A stretch of 64,000 bases of DNA from Myxococcales bacterium 68-20 (GTDB taxonomy: Bacteria; Myxococcota_A; Polyangia; Polyangiales; Polyangiaceae), in the NCBI GenBank assembly GCA_001899635.1, contig MKVQ01000002.1, positions 250,198-314,197 on the forward strand, given 5' to 3'. Made by a program: the position numbers and the translations under genes. Each line of letters starts with the position of its first letter. Position 1 is the stretch's first letter. Positions 1 through 10,023 of this stretch are shown in pieces. Under the pieces are notes generated by a model. The model was not told the DNA's origin, did not search any database, and saw only the letters and a list, made by a program, of their open reading frames with translations.

Positions 1-1742
<1,742 letters not shown>

Positions 1743-1971
1743 CGGGGACCACGAGCGGGGGGGCGGACCGCTCAATCACTGGCAAACTCGACGCGGGCCG
1801 AAGGCCCTCCACTGCGGGTACTTGGGGCGTGAGCCTCGAGTTCGATGAGCGGGATACGTGCCGGACGAAACCGAAAAGCCCCGAGAGGTCTCGTATCTCG
1901 AGGACTCCCTTGCGGAGTCTGGGGATGGTCATGGCCAAGTGGATGACTCCGAGGAGAACGAGCGGCCCACT

Positions 1972-2844
1972 GTGAGCCCGCCGTTCGATCCGGTCGCCTT
2001 CGCGCGCGACGTCCTCAAGCCCTCCCCTACCCCGATGAAGGCCGTCGTCAGGTCGGCGGCTGACCTGCACACGCACGCCACTCCTGCCCAAGGCACGGCG
2101 CAGCAGGCAGCGGCAGCCGCGGCGTCCCGGTCGACCGGGCGCACGCCCGCGCCGCGCAAACGAACTCCGACGAGCACGCTGTCGCTCGTGAACACGCGCA
2201 TCCCGTCGAACCTGCCGCCTCGTCCGACCGCTCAGCCGGACGCCGGACCGCGCAAACACGAGAGCGTACCGATGATGAACCCGGTCGACCGGGAGTGGGC
2301 CGACCTCGAGATCGCCACCCGCCCGCCGCCCGCCGACGGTCCCGGCGAGGACCCGGTCATCGAGATCGCGCATGATCGCGCTCCCAAGCTCGACCTCGAT
2401 GGCCTCGGCTTCGACGAAGAGGACGAGCACGCCGTCGACACGGTCCGGCGGCCCGTCCCGCAGGAGCTGATCAAGCCGCGCGAGCACGAGATGAACGATC
2501 GCGTGGAGCTCGGCGACTACAGCGGCGCGCTCGAGATCGCCGAGAAGATCCTCGCCGACAAGCCCGACGACCTCGGCGCGAGAGCGACCGCAGAGACGTG
2601 TCGGAGCGTGCTCCGCCAGATGTATGCGACGCGCATCGGGCCGCTCGATCGCGTCCCGGTCGTGATGGTGCCTCGCGATCAGCTGCGCTGGCTGTCGATC
2701 GATCACAAGGCCGGCTTCGTCCTCTCACTCGTGGACGGAGTGTCGAGCCTCGAGATGATCATCGACGTGAGCGGAATGCCGGAGCTCGACACGCTGCGCA
2801 TCCTCTCGGAGCTCGCGCAGCAGCGCATCATATCGCTCCGCTGA
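1972..2844 (+). CDS. hypothetical protein with a conserved C-terminal module after a TPR-like helix pair
   Basis: A 290-residue protein of unknown function. The N-terminal 150 residues are low-complexity, rich in Ala, Pro, Thr and Arg. A helical TPR-like pair follows (ELGDYSGALEIAEKILADKPDD), then a compact C-terminal module with RVPVVMVPRDQLRWL, HKAGFVLSLVDGVSS and ELDTLRILSELAQQRIISL. I recall this C-terminal block from many myxobacterial proteins but know no function for it. The frame is open upstream to a GTG at 1858. However, third-position GC is clearly lower in 1858-1971 than downstream, and the family-like start VSPPFDPVAFAR begins at the GTG at 1972, so I chose 1972. There is no signal peptide, so it is probably cytosolic. 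It lies about 230 bases after the dnaK-family gene on the same strand. Confidence 0.7.
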   Translation: MSPPFDPVAFARDVLKPSPTPMKAVVRSAADLHTHATPAQGTAQQAAAAAASRSTGRTPAPRKRTPTSTLSLVNTRIPSNLPPRPTAQPDAGPRKHESVPMMNPVDREWADLEIATRPPPADGPGEDPVIEIAHDRAPKLDLDGLGFDEEDEHAVDTVRRPVPQELIKPREHEMNDRVELGDYSGALEIAEKILADKPDDLGARATAETCRSVLRQMYATRIGPLDRVPVVMVPRDQLRWLSIDHKAGFVLSLVDGVSSLEMIIDVSGMPELDTLRILSELAQQRIISLR

Positions 2845-2926
2845 GGAGCGAATCGCGAACCGAGGCCGACCGCTGGCAGGCGATAGAGCCTCGCGCAAGC
2901 GAAATCACTCGGCGGTGGACGATTCG

Positions 2927-2955
2927 TTGCAGGGTGCTTGGTCGCTCGCTACACC
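2927..2955 (+). promoter_or_regulatory. possible sigma-70-type promoter
   Basis: TTGCAG at 2927-2932 and TACACC at 2950-2955 are separated by 17 bases, just ahead of the ATG at 2969. The -10 match is moderate, so this is a candidate only. Confidence 0.3.
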
Positions 2956-2968
2956 CTAATCTCGAACC

Positions 2969-4099
2969 ATGGACCGCGCGGAGACGCAGAGGCTGCGCCT
3001 TGAGATCGAGCGTGCCCTACGCGGCGCGTTCGATCCGGCGGATGTGCTTCCGCGCCTCGCGCGACTCGCGCGACTGGCTCCGCCGGCGAGCGACGACGCT
3101 GTCTTCGCGAACCAGAAGCTGGCTGAGCTCCTCGTCGAGCGCGATCCCTGGCGTGCGGCGCTCTACGTGCGGCGGGCGCTCGCGCACAAGGGCAGCGACG
3201 ACCGCGCCTGGGCCATCCTCGCCTTTTGCCAGACACTCCTCGGAAACTTCCGCTGCGCCGCATCCGCATACAAGAAGGCGATCGCGTGCGCGCCGGCGAA
3301 TCCCTGGTACGCGCACAATCTCGGGCACCTGCTCGACGTCGCGCTCGGCGAGCCGCTCCGCGCGCTGCCCTGGCTGAAGCTCGCTTACGACGCGAAGAGC
3401 GACAACTCCGAGATCGTCGCGTCGTACGCTCACGCGCTCGCTCGCGCAGGCCGCATGGAGGTGGCGCGCAGCGTTCTCGAACACGCGCGGGGGCGGCTCG
3501 ATTCGCAGGAGCTCGACGCGCTCCTCCGCTGGCTGGATCAGGGAGCACCGTCGCGGTCGCGTCGCGACGCCAGCGCGGCAAGCGCGGCAAGCGCGGCAAG
3601 CGCGGCAAGCGCGACAAGCGCGCCTTCGCAGCCAAAGCGCCGACCGCCGAGCGCAACGCCGAAGCGACTCGCTCGCGTCCTCAGTCGAGGCCTGTCGCAT
3701 CTGCCGCTCGATCCGCGCCAGCGCGAGCGGGCCCTTGCGCTCGCGCGGGACGCGCTCCCTCCGCCGCGGCGTCGGCGCAGCGCAAACGACGCGGCGACGG
3801 GCGAGCAAGAGGCGACGCACCTCGACGGCCCCCGCAGGAAGCGCCGGAGCGCGAACGTCGCGGCCCTCCGCCCCTCCGTGGCGCCGGGACGGGCGCGCAC
3901 CGCCGAGGTCGACGTTGCCGGGCTCGCGGCTGCAGTCGCGTACGCGATCGTCTACATCGATCACGTGCCGCTCTCCCAGGCCGAGGTGGCGGCGCCGTTC
4001 CGAGTCGGCGTTGCGCACCTCCGTGGTCGCTTCGCGGAGCTCCGGGCGAAGCTCGACATCATCCGCGGCGACGCCCGCTACGCCACGACGCGGCGCTGA
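2969..4099 (+). CDS. TPR protein with Ala/Ser repeat linker and helical C-terminal domain
   Basis: A 376-residue cytosolic protein with three parts. Residues 1-190 are TPR-like helices (AWAILAFCQTLLGNFRCAASAYKKAIACAPANPWYAHNLGHLLD). Residues 190-310 are a basic, low-complexity linker containing a tandem Ala-Ala-Ser run encoded by a 9-base repeat, then many Arg and Pro residues. Residues 315-376 are a helical domain (VAGLAAAVAYAIVYIDHVPL, then QAEVAAPFRVGVAHLRGRF) that resembles the cyclin-like/helix-turn-helix DUF6398 type. The C-terminal resemblance is by eye and uncertain. The combination suggests a scaffold or DNA-associated protein, but no function can be assigned. It begins 124 bases after the preceding gene and may have its own promoter. 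Confidence 0.8.
   Translation: MDRAETQRLRLEIERALRGAFDPADVLPRLARLARLAPPASDDAVFANQKLAELLVERDPWRAALYVRRALAHKGSDDRAWAILAFCQTLLGNFRCAASAYKKAIACAPANPWYAHNLGHLLDVALGEPLRALPWLKLAYDAKSDNSEIVASYAHALARAGRMEVARSVLEHARGRLDSQELDALLRWLDQGAPSRSRRDASAASAASAASAASATSAPSQPKRRPPSATPKRLARVLSRGLSHLPLDPRQRERALALARDALPPPRRRRSANDAATGEQEATHLDGPRRKRRSANVAALRPSVAPGRARTAEVDVAGLAAAVAYAIVYIDHVPLSQAEVAAPFRVGVAHLRGRFAELRAKLDIIRGDARYATTRR
3572..3616 (+). repeat. 9-bp tandem repeat, five copies, inside the TPR gene
   Basis: The unit AGCGCGGCA is repeated four times exactly and a fifth time with one change. It encodes an Ala-Ala-Ser linker and keeps the reading frame, so it is a site where length could vary by three residues at a time. 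Confidence 0.9.
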
Positions 4100-4105
4100 C
4101 GTCTC

Positions 4106-4121
4106 CGGGGCATTCGCCCCG
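4106..4121 (+). terminator. possible terminator hairpin after the TPR gene
   Basis: CGGGGC and GCCCCG pair around a four-base loop seven bases after the stop codon at 4099. An outer dyad (4086-4092 with 4120-4126) can extend it. There is no T run. Confidence 0.4.
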
Positions 4122-4371
4122 CGTCGAGCCCGGCTCGCGCCCCGACGCCCCGCAAAAGGAGCCTCGTCGCGGTGGCGTGAGGGCGACCCCATGGCCTCGG
4201 CTCATCCGTTCTTCGGCCACGTCTCGTCGGAATGCGTCACCGGCAGGGGCGGTTTGGACGTACCGAGTTCAAGGGTCCACGTCGCTGGACCCGGCACGCT
4301 CCCGACGCGCCTTCGAGGGTCGGGGAAGCCCGATCCCGCGAAAACATGCCGTGATAGGACATCAACCTGCC

Positions 4372-5793
4372 ATGCGACGACCTCTCCTCTGCTCCGCTCT
4401 GCTCGTCGTCTCGCTCATGAGTCGCTCGGCGCTCGCCCAACCGGCGCAGCCGCCGCCGGCGACCCCGGCGCCGGGCGCCCCCTCCACCGAGCTCCCTCCG
4501 GCGCCCGAAGTCGACGATCCGATGCTCGCGCCGGTACCGCGGCCGAAGATCGAGGTCGGGAACTGGGAGGAGGCTCTCAAGCACGTTCGCGCGCGCTCGA
4601 CCGATCTTCGGATCGCCGCACAGGAGATCGCCCGCGCAGAGGCTCAGTCGCGCAGCGCGCTCGCCGGAGCGCTCACGACGATCAACGGCCAGGCCACGTA
4701 CACGCACAACCTCATCACCAACAGCACGCTCCAGCCCGTTCGCGCCGGAGACGGTCTCGGATTCCGGCCGGTGAACACGCCGTTTCCGGACTTCGTCAAC
4801 GGTTCGATCGTCGCGTCGCAGCCCGTGCTCGCGTTGCGTTCCTGGTACGCGATCGGGACCGCGGAGCGGAACGAGAACGTCGCGCACCTCACGCTCGAAG
4901 ACACCAAGCGTCAGATCGCGCTGAACGTCGCGAACGCGATCGTCGGCGTCGTCACGGCGGAGCGCGTCGCGGAGCTGAATCGACTCGGGCTTCGCAACTC
5001 CCTCACGCGGCTCGAGCTCGCGATGCGGCGGAGCACGCTCGGGAGCGGCACCGGCCTCGACGTGGTGCGGGCGCGCCAGGACGTCGAGGTCGCCCGAGCA
5101 ACGCTCGTCGCCGGCGACGAGGCGCTCCGGCAAGCGCGTGAAGCGCTGGGGCTCGCCCTCGGTGTCCCGGAGCAGGTCGGCGTCCCGCCGAACGTGGACC
5201 TCAACGGGCTCGAGGCCAGCACGCGGACCGCGTGCAAGCAGGCTCCGAACCTCGACGAGCGCCCCGACATCGCCGCTCTCCACGAGCGCGCCGGGGTCGC
5301 GCGCCGGATCGTGAACGATGCGAAGTACCAGTTCGCGCCGACGGTCGACGTCCGCTCGACGGTCGGCACGACGACGATCGATACCGGCGCGGCCCCGAAC
5401 ACGACCTGGAACGTCCAGGCGGTGCTGACAGTACCGATCTGGGACGGCGGCCTCCGCTACGGCAATCTGCGCGACGCCCGCGCACAGGAGACGATCGCCG
5501 GCCAGAGGGTCGAAGCGGCGAAGCGCCAGGCGGCCATCCAGGTGGCGCAGGCCCAGCGCGGCGTGAGCGTGGCCGACGATCGACGCCGCGTCGCCGTTCA
5601 GACGCGCGACCTCGCCGCCGAGAACGATCGCCTCACGCGCACCTCCTATCTCGAGGGGCGCGGGACGAGCCTCGAGCTCGTGACGGCGGCCCAGGCGCTG
5701 CGCGAGGCCGAGATCCAGCTCGCCGTTCGCGAGTTCGAGCTCGTGAAGGCGCGTGTCCTCGCGATCCTCGCGCTCGCTTCGTGTCCGTGGTGA
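4372..5793 (+). CDS. TolC-family outer membrane efflux protein
   Basis: A 473-residue outer-membrane channel protein of the TolC type, which joins an inner-membrane pump to the outside. The ATG at 4372 gives a clean Sec signal peptide (MRRPLLCSALLVVSLMSRS, cut near ALA-QP). A Pro-rich stretch follows to about residue 45. The two TolC repeats come next, each with long amphipathic helices (AQEIARAEAQSRSALAGAL; RQDVEVARATLVAGDEALRQAREALGLALG) and a beta-strand segment (TWNVQAVLTVPIWDGGLRYG). The tail LEGRGTSLELVTAAQALREAE is typical of the family. The frame is open far upstream of 4372, but that part has no export signal. No RND, MFP or ABC partner gene lies beside it. It faces a second tolC-like gene tail to tail with a 27-base gap. 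Confidence 0.9.
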   Translation: MRRPLLCSALLVVSLMSRSALAQPAQPPPATPAPGAPSTELPPAPEVDDPMLAPVPRPKIEVGNWEEALKHVRARSTDLRIAAQEIARAEAQSRSALAGALTTINGQATYTHNLITNSTLQPVRAGDGLGFRPVNTPFPDFVNGSIVASQPVLALRSWYAIGTAERNENVAHLTLEDTKRQIALNVANAIVGVVTAERVAELNRLGLRNSLTRLELAMRRSTLGSGTGLDVVRARQDVEVARATLVAGDEALRQAREALGLALGVPEQVGVPPNVDLNGLEASTRTACKQAPNLDERPDIAALHERAGVARRIVNDAKYQFAPTVDVRSTVGTTTIDTGAAPNTTWNVQAVLTVPIWDGGLRYGNLRDARAQETIAGQRVEAAKRQAAIQVAQAQRGVSVADDRRRVAVQTRDLAAENDRLTRTSYLEGRGTSLELVTAAQALREAEIQLAVREFELVKARVLAILALASCPW

Positions 5794-5798
5794 GTCGC

Positions 5799-5813
5799 CG
5801 TCCGCGACGGACG
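5799..5813. terminator. short hairpin between the convergent TolC genes
   Basis: CGTCCG and CGGACG pair around CGA in the 27-base gap between the two stops. It could end transcription from both sides, but the stem is only six pairs. Confidence 0.4.
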
Positions 5814-5820
5814 ACGTGAG

Positions 5821-7290
5821 TCAGGTCCCGGGCGCGATCGCGTCCCAGCCGGTCACGCGCGCGAGCTCGGCGAGCGTCACGTGCAGGTCCATCAGCGACT
5901 GCGCGTGGCTCGCGCGCGCATAGACGAAAGCGCGGAGCGGCTCGAGGAGGTAGCGCTCGTCTTTCGTGCCGAGGTCGATCGCATCCTGCGTGCTCATGAT
6001 CCAGCGCTTCGACCGCCGCTCCGCGCGATCCCAGTTCTCCTCGCGCGTCTTCGCCTCGACGACCGCCGCGTAGGCGTTCTCGACTTCGACGGCGACGCCG
6101 CCGAGCGCGAGCCGCTCGAGCGCTCGAGCCTCTTCGAGCTCCGACTCGGCCTGCGCCACGCGCGCGCTCTTCGGGAGTATGTCGAGGCCCCACTCGACGC
6201 CGAAGCCGAAGGACGCACCGAAGCGGTTGAATGGGTCGCCGATCCACGCCTGGCGTTGGGGATCCGCGCTCGGGGCGATCGAATAGGCGGCGTTGAGGCC
6301 GAGGCCGATGTTCGGGAACATCTCGGCGCGACGGAAGTCCAGCCAGGCCTTCCGCGCCTGCACGCCGGCGCGCGCCATGTTCACGTCGGCGCGGAAGAGA
6401 CGCGCCGCGGTGAGGTAGCGGACGACGGGCCCGATCGTCGTCTCCGGGCGCTTGAGCGGCTCATCGGGAATGTCGAAGCCGCTCTGGACTCCGGTGAGGA
6501 AGCGGAGCGCAGCAATGGCGAAGGCCTCGCCCTTCTTCGCCTCCGAGACGCGCGCCATGATCTCGTCCCGGTTGATCTCGAGACGGAGGCGGTCGACCTC
6601 CTCCACGCTCTGATCGCTCCGCTCGAGCTTCGCGTTGGTGTTCGCGATCGCCTTGTTGAGCTGACCGAGGACGTCGTTCGCGATGTACTGCATGTCGCGC
6701 GAGAGCATCAGGCCGAAGTAGGCCCGGCGGACGTCCATGCGGATCTGCTGCCGCTGCTTCTCGAGGTCCCATTCGCTGACGCGCGCGCGGCCCTCCGCGG
6801 CCTTCTTCACCGACTCGATCTTGCCGAAGGTATAGAGCGGGACCGTTCCGCGGACGCTGAGGCCGAAGGCGGGCTGCCAGCCGGAGCCGAAGCCCTGGTA
6901 GAGCAGCGTGTAAGGCGAGGCGTTGTAGAACGGCGTGCCGCCGATCGGCGGGAGGTAGCCGAAGTTCGAGCTGAGGGACCAGTACGAGAAGGGCGTCCAG
7001 CGCGCCTCGTCGATCTGTGCACGGACGAACGCGAGGCGAGCCCGCGCGGCCCAGAGCTGCGGCGCGTTCCGCTCGGCCAGGAGCAGGCACTCCTGGAGGG
7101 AGTAGGCGTGCGCCTTGATCGTGACGACGGGAGGCGGCGGCAGCGCGTTCTCCGAAGCCGCGGAGTCGGCCGGCTCCGACGGTTCGTCGTCGTCGAGATC
7201 GAACGGGCCGGCATGCGCCGTGGGGGCCGCGAGAGCAAGTGCGCTCGCGCAGCCGAGAAGAACCCACCAGCGAGTGCGGCGCACAGTCAT
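5821..7290 (-). CDS. TolC-family outer membrane protein (second copy)
   Basis: A 489-residue TolC-family protein. Its signal peptide (basic MTVRRTRWW, a hydrophobic core, cleavage near AHA-GP) is followed by an acidic segment (FDLDDDEPSEPAD) and the family start YSLQECLLLAERNAPQLWAARARLAF. Long coiled helices (KRQQIRMDVRRAYFGLMLSRD; ELEEARALERLALGGVAVEVENAYAAVVEAKTR is the second repeat) and strand segments such as VRGTVPLYTFGKIESVKKAA fill the rest. It differs clearly from the upstream TolC gene, so the two are not a recent duplication. It is convergent with that gene and has no pump gene beside it. A perfect 12-base palindrome lies 45 bases ahead of its start and may be an operator. Confidence 0.9.
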   Translation of the reverse strand: MTVRRTRWWVLLGCASALALAAPTAHAGPFDLDDDEPSEPADSAASENALPPPPVVTIKAHAYSLQECLLLAERNAPQLWAARARLAFVRAQIDEARWTPFSYWSLSSNFGYLPPIGGTPFYNASPYTLLYQGFGSGWQPAFGLSVRGTVPLYTFGKIESVKKAAEGRARVSEWDLEKQRQQIRMDVRRAYFGLMLSRDMQYIANDVLGQLNKAIANTNAKLERSDQSVEEVDRLRLEINRDEIMARVSEAKKGEAFAIAALRFLTGVQSGFDIPDEPLKRPETTIGPVVRYLTAARLFRADVNMARAGVQARKAWLDFRRAEMFPNIGLGLNAAYSIAPSADPQRQAWIGDPFNRFGASFGFGVEWGLDILPKSARVAQAESELEEARALERLALGGVAVEVENAYAAVVEAKTREENWDRAERRSKRWIMSTQDAIDLGTKDERYLLEPLRAFVYARASHAQSLMDLHVTLAELARVTGWDAIAPGT

Positions 7291-7334
7291 CCGGCGGCGG
7301 CGACACTACCAAACAGCCGCTAGGACACCAATAT

Positions 7335-7346
7335 GACAGCGCTGTC
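7335..7346. promoter_or_regulatory. perfect 12-bp palindrome upstream of the second TolC gene
   Basis: GACAGCGCTGTC lies 45 bases ahead of the TolC-family start at 7290. A weak promoter-like pair (TTGGTG, 17 bases, TAGTGT on the minus strand) lies just downstream. The position fits an operator for a dimeric repressor, but no regulator gene is adjacent. Confidence 0.35.
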
Positions 7347-7456
7347 GTACAGGCCGTGGACGAGCTTTCTTCGGAGCCGGCTCCCGACAGGCCGCCAGCG
7401 GGTCCCGAACAGCGGCGTGGCTCCCCAGCGGGCCCGCCGGTGCCTCCGTCCGGGTC

Positions 7457-8548
7457 CTACGCCCGCTCGTCGGCGCTCGGCGTGTAGATGAAGCCTTCCT
7501 GCTGGAAGACGCACAAACGATTGCCCCCCCGACGTTTGGCCTCGAGGAGCGCGGACTCGAGGGCGCGGAGGAGCGCCTCCTTCGTCCGGACGTCCCGGCT
7601 CGGAAAGAGCGCGACACCGAGCGATGCCGTGACCCGCGCTTCTCCGCTCGCCTGCGGCGCAGTGAAGGTCCGCGCCGCAACGTCTCGCCAGATCCGCGAG
7701 GCGACCACGAGCGATCCGGCGAAATGGGTCGACGGGAGCATGACGAAGAACTCGTCGCCGCCATAACGGGCGACCACGTCCGAGTCGCGCACCGAGCTCT
7801 TGATGACCTCCGCCACCCCGCGCAGCACGGCGTCTCCGAGCGACCGACCACCGCGCTCGTTGTGGACCTTGAGGCTGTCGACGTCGAGGATGCAGCAAGC
7901 GAGCGGCTCGGAGTGACGCTCGGCGCGTGTGAACTCGGCGTCGAGACGCTCGTGGAGGTAGAGGAACGAGTGCGCGTCGGTGAGAGCGTCGTACCGGCGA
8001 AGGCGCTCGAGCCGGTCACGCGCAGCCTTCATGCGGTCGTGCGCTCGTTTGATGCGCAGCGCGGACGAGACACAAACGAGGAGCTCCGTCTGCTCGAACG
8101 GCTTGCAGACGTAGCCGTCAGCGCCGATCTTCAGCGCCTCGATGCGGCTCTTCGCGTCCGTCTTCGCGAACACGAGGGCGACGGGGACGAAGTCGTCGGC
8201 GAGCCCGCGGATCGTCCGGCACGCGGCCTCACCGCTCAGACGAGGCATCACCGAATCGAGGAGGACGACATCGATGCCGCCTCGCGCGACGCGCTCGACC
8301 GCGGCCTGTCCGTCCGGCGCCGTCTCGACCTCGTAGCCGCTCGCGCGCAGGGTCGACGCGATCACCTCGAGCGTCGCCGGATCGTCATCGGCGACGAGCA
8401 CGCAAGCCGTGCCCTCGTCCTCGTCGACGGACGGGCTGCTCGGCCGCGCCGCCACGTGCGCCGCGAGCGCCGCGCGAAGCATGGTCGACTCACGCTCGGA
8501 CGAGGAGCCGTCCTCGCGCAGCTCGATGTCGGGCGCGGACCGCCTCAT
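7457..8548 (-). CDS. response regulator with GGDEF diguanylate cyclase domain
   Basis: A 363-residue cytosolic signalling protein that should make cyclic di-GMP when phosphorylated. Residues 48-165 are a receiver: acidic pair D54-D55, phospho-acceptor D98 (VVLLDSVMP) and K149 (CKPFE). Residues 190-345 are a GGDEF domain with an intact GGDEF at 263-267. An inhibitory-site RxxD (R254 to D257) lies exactly five residues before it, so product inhibition is likely. The first 45 residues are a disordered, acidic and Ser-rich leader. The partner kinase is not adjacent. The start is the first ATG of the frame, and a later start near residue 23 (MLRAALAAH) is possible. It sits 36 bases upstream of the mutY stop on the same strand, so it may be read in one transcript after mutY. 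Confidence 0.92.
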   Translation of the reverse strand: MRRSAPDIELREDGSSSERESTMLRAALAAHVAARPSSPSVDEDEGTACVLVADDDPATLEVIASTLRASGYEVETAPDGQAAVERVARGGIDVVLLDSVMPRLSGEAACRTIRGLADDFVPVALVFAKTDAKSRIEALKIGADGYVCKPFEQTELLVCVSSALRIKRAHDRMKAARDRLERLRRYDALTDAHSFLYLHERLDAEFTRAERHSEPLACCILDVDSLKVHNERGGRSLGDAVLRGVAEVIKSSVRDSDVVARYGGDEFFVMLPSTHFAGSLVVASRIWRDVAARTFTAPQASGEARVTASLGVALFPSRDVRTKEALLRALESALLEAKRRGGNRLCVFQQEGFIYTPSADERA

Positions 8549-8584
8549 CGTTCCCCCGCAACGACTCGTCGGCTCGACACCCCT

Positions 8585-9778
8585 TCATGATTGTCGAGCG
8601 CGAGCACGACGTCCAGTCTCCCGAGCCCGCGGCATCTTGGGGTCGAAGAGCGGGCCCGGGCTCGCCGCTGCCTCCCGGGCAGCGGCGAGGATCTTCCGCG
8701 CGAGCTTCGAGATGCCGAGACCGTCGAGCGCCGCCTCGTCGAACAGGTCGAGCGCCTCGTAGGCGGCGGGAAGCGCCGAGCCGGCGGGCCGCTTCGACAG
8801 GACCGCGGCGTGCACGTCGACCGTGAGACGGCGGTGCGAAAGCACGTGCGTGACGCGCCCGGCGAGCGCGCGCGACGCGAGCGCGAAGCGCCCGAAGAGC
8901 TCGTCGCCTGCGCTCTCGTCACCGTCAATCGACGGCGGCTCCCAGAGCCCGGCGAACAGGCCGGAGGATTGCCTGCGAGCGAGGAGGACACGCCCGTCCT
9001 TCGTGCGGGCGACGAGCGCCTGCACGCGCTGCGGCTTCGGCTTCGCCTTCTCGCCCATCACCGGCAACTCGTCGACGCGGCCCTCGGCGCGCGCGCGACA
9101 CGACGATGCCACCGGGCAACGCTCGCACGCCGGCGCACGCGGCGTGCAGATCGTCGCGCCGAGCTCCATCAGCGCCTGGTTCCAGTCGCCGGGCTTCTTC
9201 GCCGGCACGAGCTCCTCGGCAAGCGCCTCGGCACGCTTCATCCCGGCGCGGCGCATGTCGTCTTCGAGCGCGAAGATGCGCGCGAACACCCGCGCGACGT
9301 TCCCATCGACCAGGCCGACGGGCTCCTCGAATGCGATGCTCGCGATCGCGCCGGCGGTGTAGCGACCGACACCGGGCAGCTCCAGCAACCCCTCGCGGTC
9401 ACGCGGCATCTCCGCGCGGTCGGCGACGACACGGGCGCCCGCGTGGAGCATCCGCGCACGGCGGTAATAGCCGAGCCCACTCCACGCCGCGAGGACCTGA
9501 TCCTCCGGCGCCTCGGCGAGCGCGAGCGGCGTCGGGAACCGGGCCAGGAAGCGCTCGAAGTACGGCATCACCGTATCCACGCGCGTCTGCTGCAGCATGA
9601 TCTCGCTGACCCAGATCGCCCACGGATCGCGCGTGCGACGCCATGGGAGGTCGCGCCGCGAGGCCGCATACCAGCCGAGGAGGTCGCGATGCAGTCGCGC
9701 GACCAGCGAGCCTTGCGCGGGCGGCGATCCGGTCTCATCTTCTGCCTTCGTGAGCAAGTCGCGCAACGACCCTGGCAT
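8585..9778 (-). CDS. mutY: A/G-specific adenine glycosylase MutY
   Basis: A 397-residue DNA repair enzyme that removes adenine mispaired with 8-oxoguanine. The N-terminal half is the helix-hairpin-helix glycosylase: WVSEIMLQQTRVDTV carries the catalytic Glu, and LPGVGRYTAGAI is the hairpin with VDGNVARV after it. The four cysteines CTPRAPACERCPVASSC follow the C-x6-C-x2-C-x5-C pattern of the 4Fe-4S cluster. The C-terminal part (VLLARRQSSGLFAGLWEPP) is the Nudix-like domain that reads 8-oxoG. I chose the ATG at 9778 because GAGAGG stands eight bases ahead of it; an in-frame ATG at 9799 is possible. The 5' end overlaps, head to head, the start of a small gene on the other strand. Confidence 0.96.
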   Translation of the reverse strand: MPGSLRDLLTKAEDETGSPPAQGSLVARLHRDLLGWYAASRRDLPWRRTRDPWAIWVSEIMLQQTRVDTVMPYFERFLARFPTPLALAEAPEDQVLAAWSGLGYYRRARMLHAGARVVADRAEMPRDREGLLELPGVGRYTAGAIASIAFEEPVGLVDGNVARVFARIFALEDDMRRAGMKRAEALAEELVPAKKPGDWNQALMELGATICTPRAPACERCPVASSCRARAEGRVDELPVMGEKAKPKPQRVQALVARTKDGRVLLARRQSSGLFAGLWEPPSIDGDESAGDELFGRFALASRALAGRVTHVLSHRRLTVDVHAAVLSKRPAGSALPAAYEALDLFDEAALDGLGISKLARKILAAAREAAASPGPLFDPKMPRARETGRRARARQS

Positions 9779-9962
9779 TGCCGCCGTCCTCTCCCTCATC
9801 GTCCCGGGTGTCGGGCAGATCTACAACGGCGCGTGGCTGCGCGGGATTTTCTGGCTCATCATCACACCGGGGTTCTGGATCGGCTCGGGCGGGCTGCTCG
9901 GGTGGATCTGTCACCTCGTCGCCGCGTACACCGCCTACAACTACGCGAAGAAGCGGGCCTAG
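9750..9962 (+). CDS. small TM2-like membrane protein
   Basis: A predicted 70-residue inner-membrane protein. It begins VSKSRNDPGIAAVLSLIVPG, continues VGQIYNG, and has a second hydrophobic segment (FWLIITPGFWIGSGGLLGWI), ending in a basic tail (YAKKRA). The PGVGQIYNG motif and paired membrane helices resemble the TM2/DUF5683-type family, whose biochemical role is not known. The GTG at 9750 is the only start close to the conserved region. It has no clear ribosome-binding site, and its first 29 bases lie inside the mutY 5' end on the other strand. The longer open frame from 9597 is basic low-complexity sequence antisense to mutY and not credible. Confidence 0.7.
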   Translation: MSKSRNDPGIAAVLSLIVPGVGQIYNGAWLRGIFWLIITPGFWIGSGGLLGWICHLVAAYTAYNYAKKRA

Positions 9963-9989
9963 CTGAGCCGTTGGGGGAGAATCGACCGC

Positions 9990-10005
9990 GCAGGCGTTCG
10001 CCCGC
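9990..10005. terminator. short hairpin between convergent genes
   Basis: GCAGGC and GCCCGC pair (one G-U) around a four-base loop between the stop at 9962 and the stop at 10024. It is short and has no T run. Confidence 0.35.
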
Positions 10006-10023
10006 CCGCGTCGAGCTCGAGCG

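Noticed and set aside
1858-1971. N-terminal extension of the hypothetical gene from a GTG at 1858
   Set aside because: Third-position GC drops sharply before 1972 and there is no ribosome-binding site; the family-like start is at 1972.
3541-3630. Possible CRISPR-like array
   Set aside because: It is a 9-base in-frame coding repeat with no spacers.
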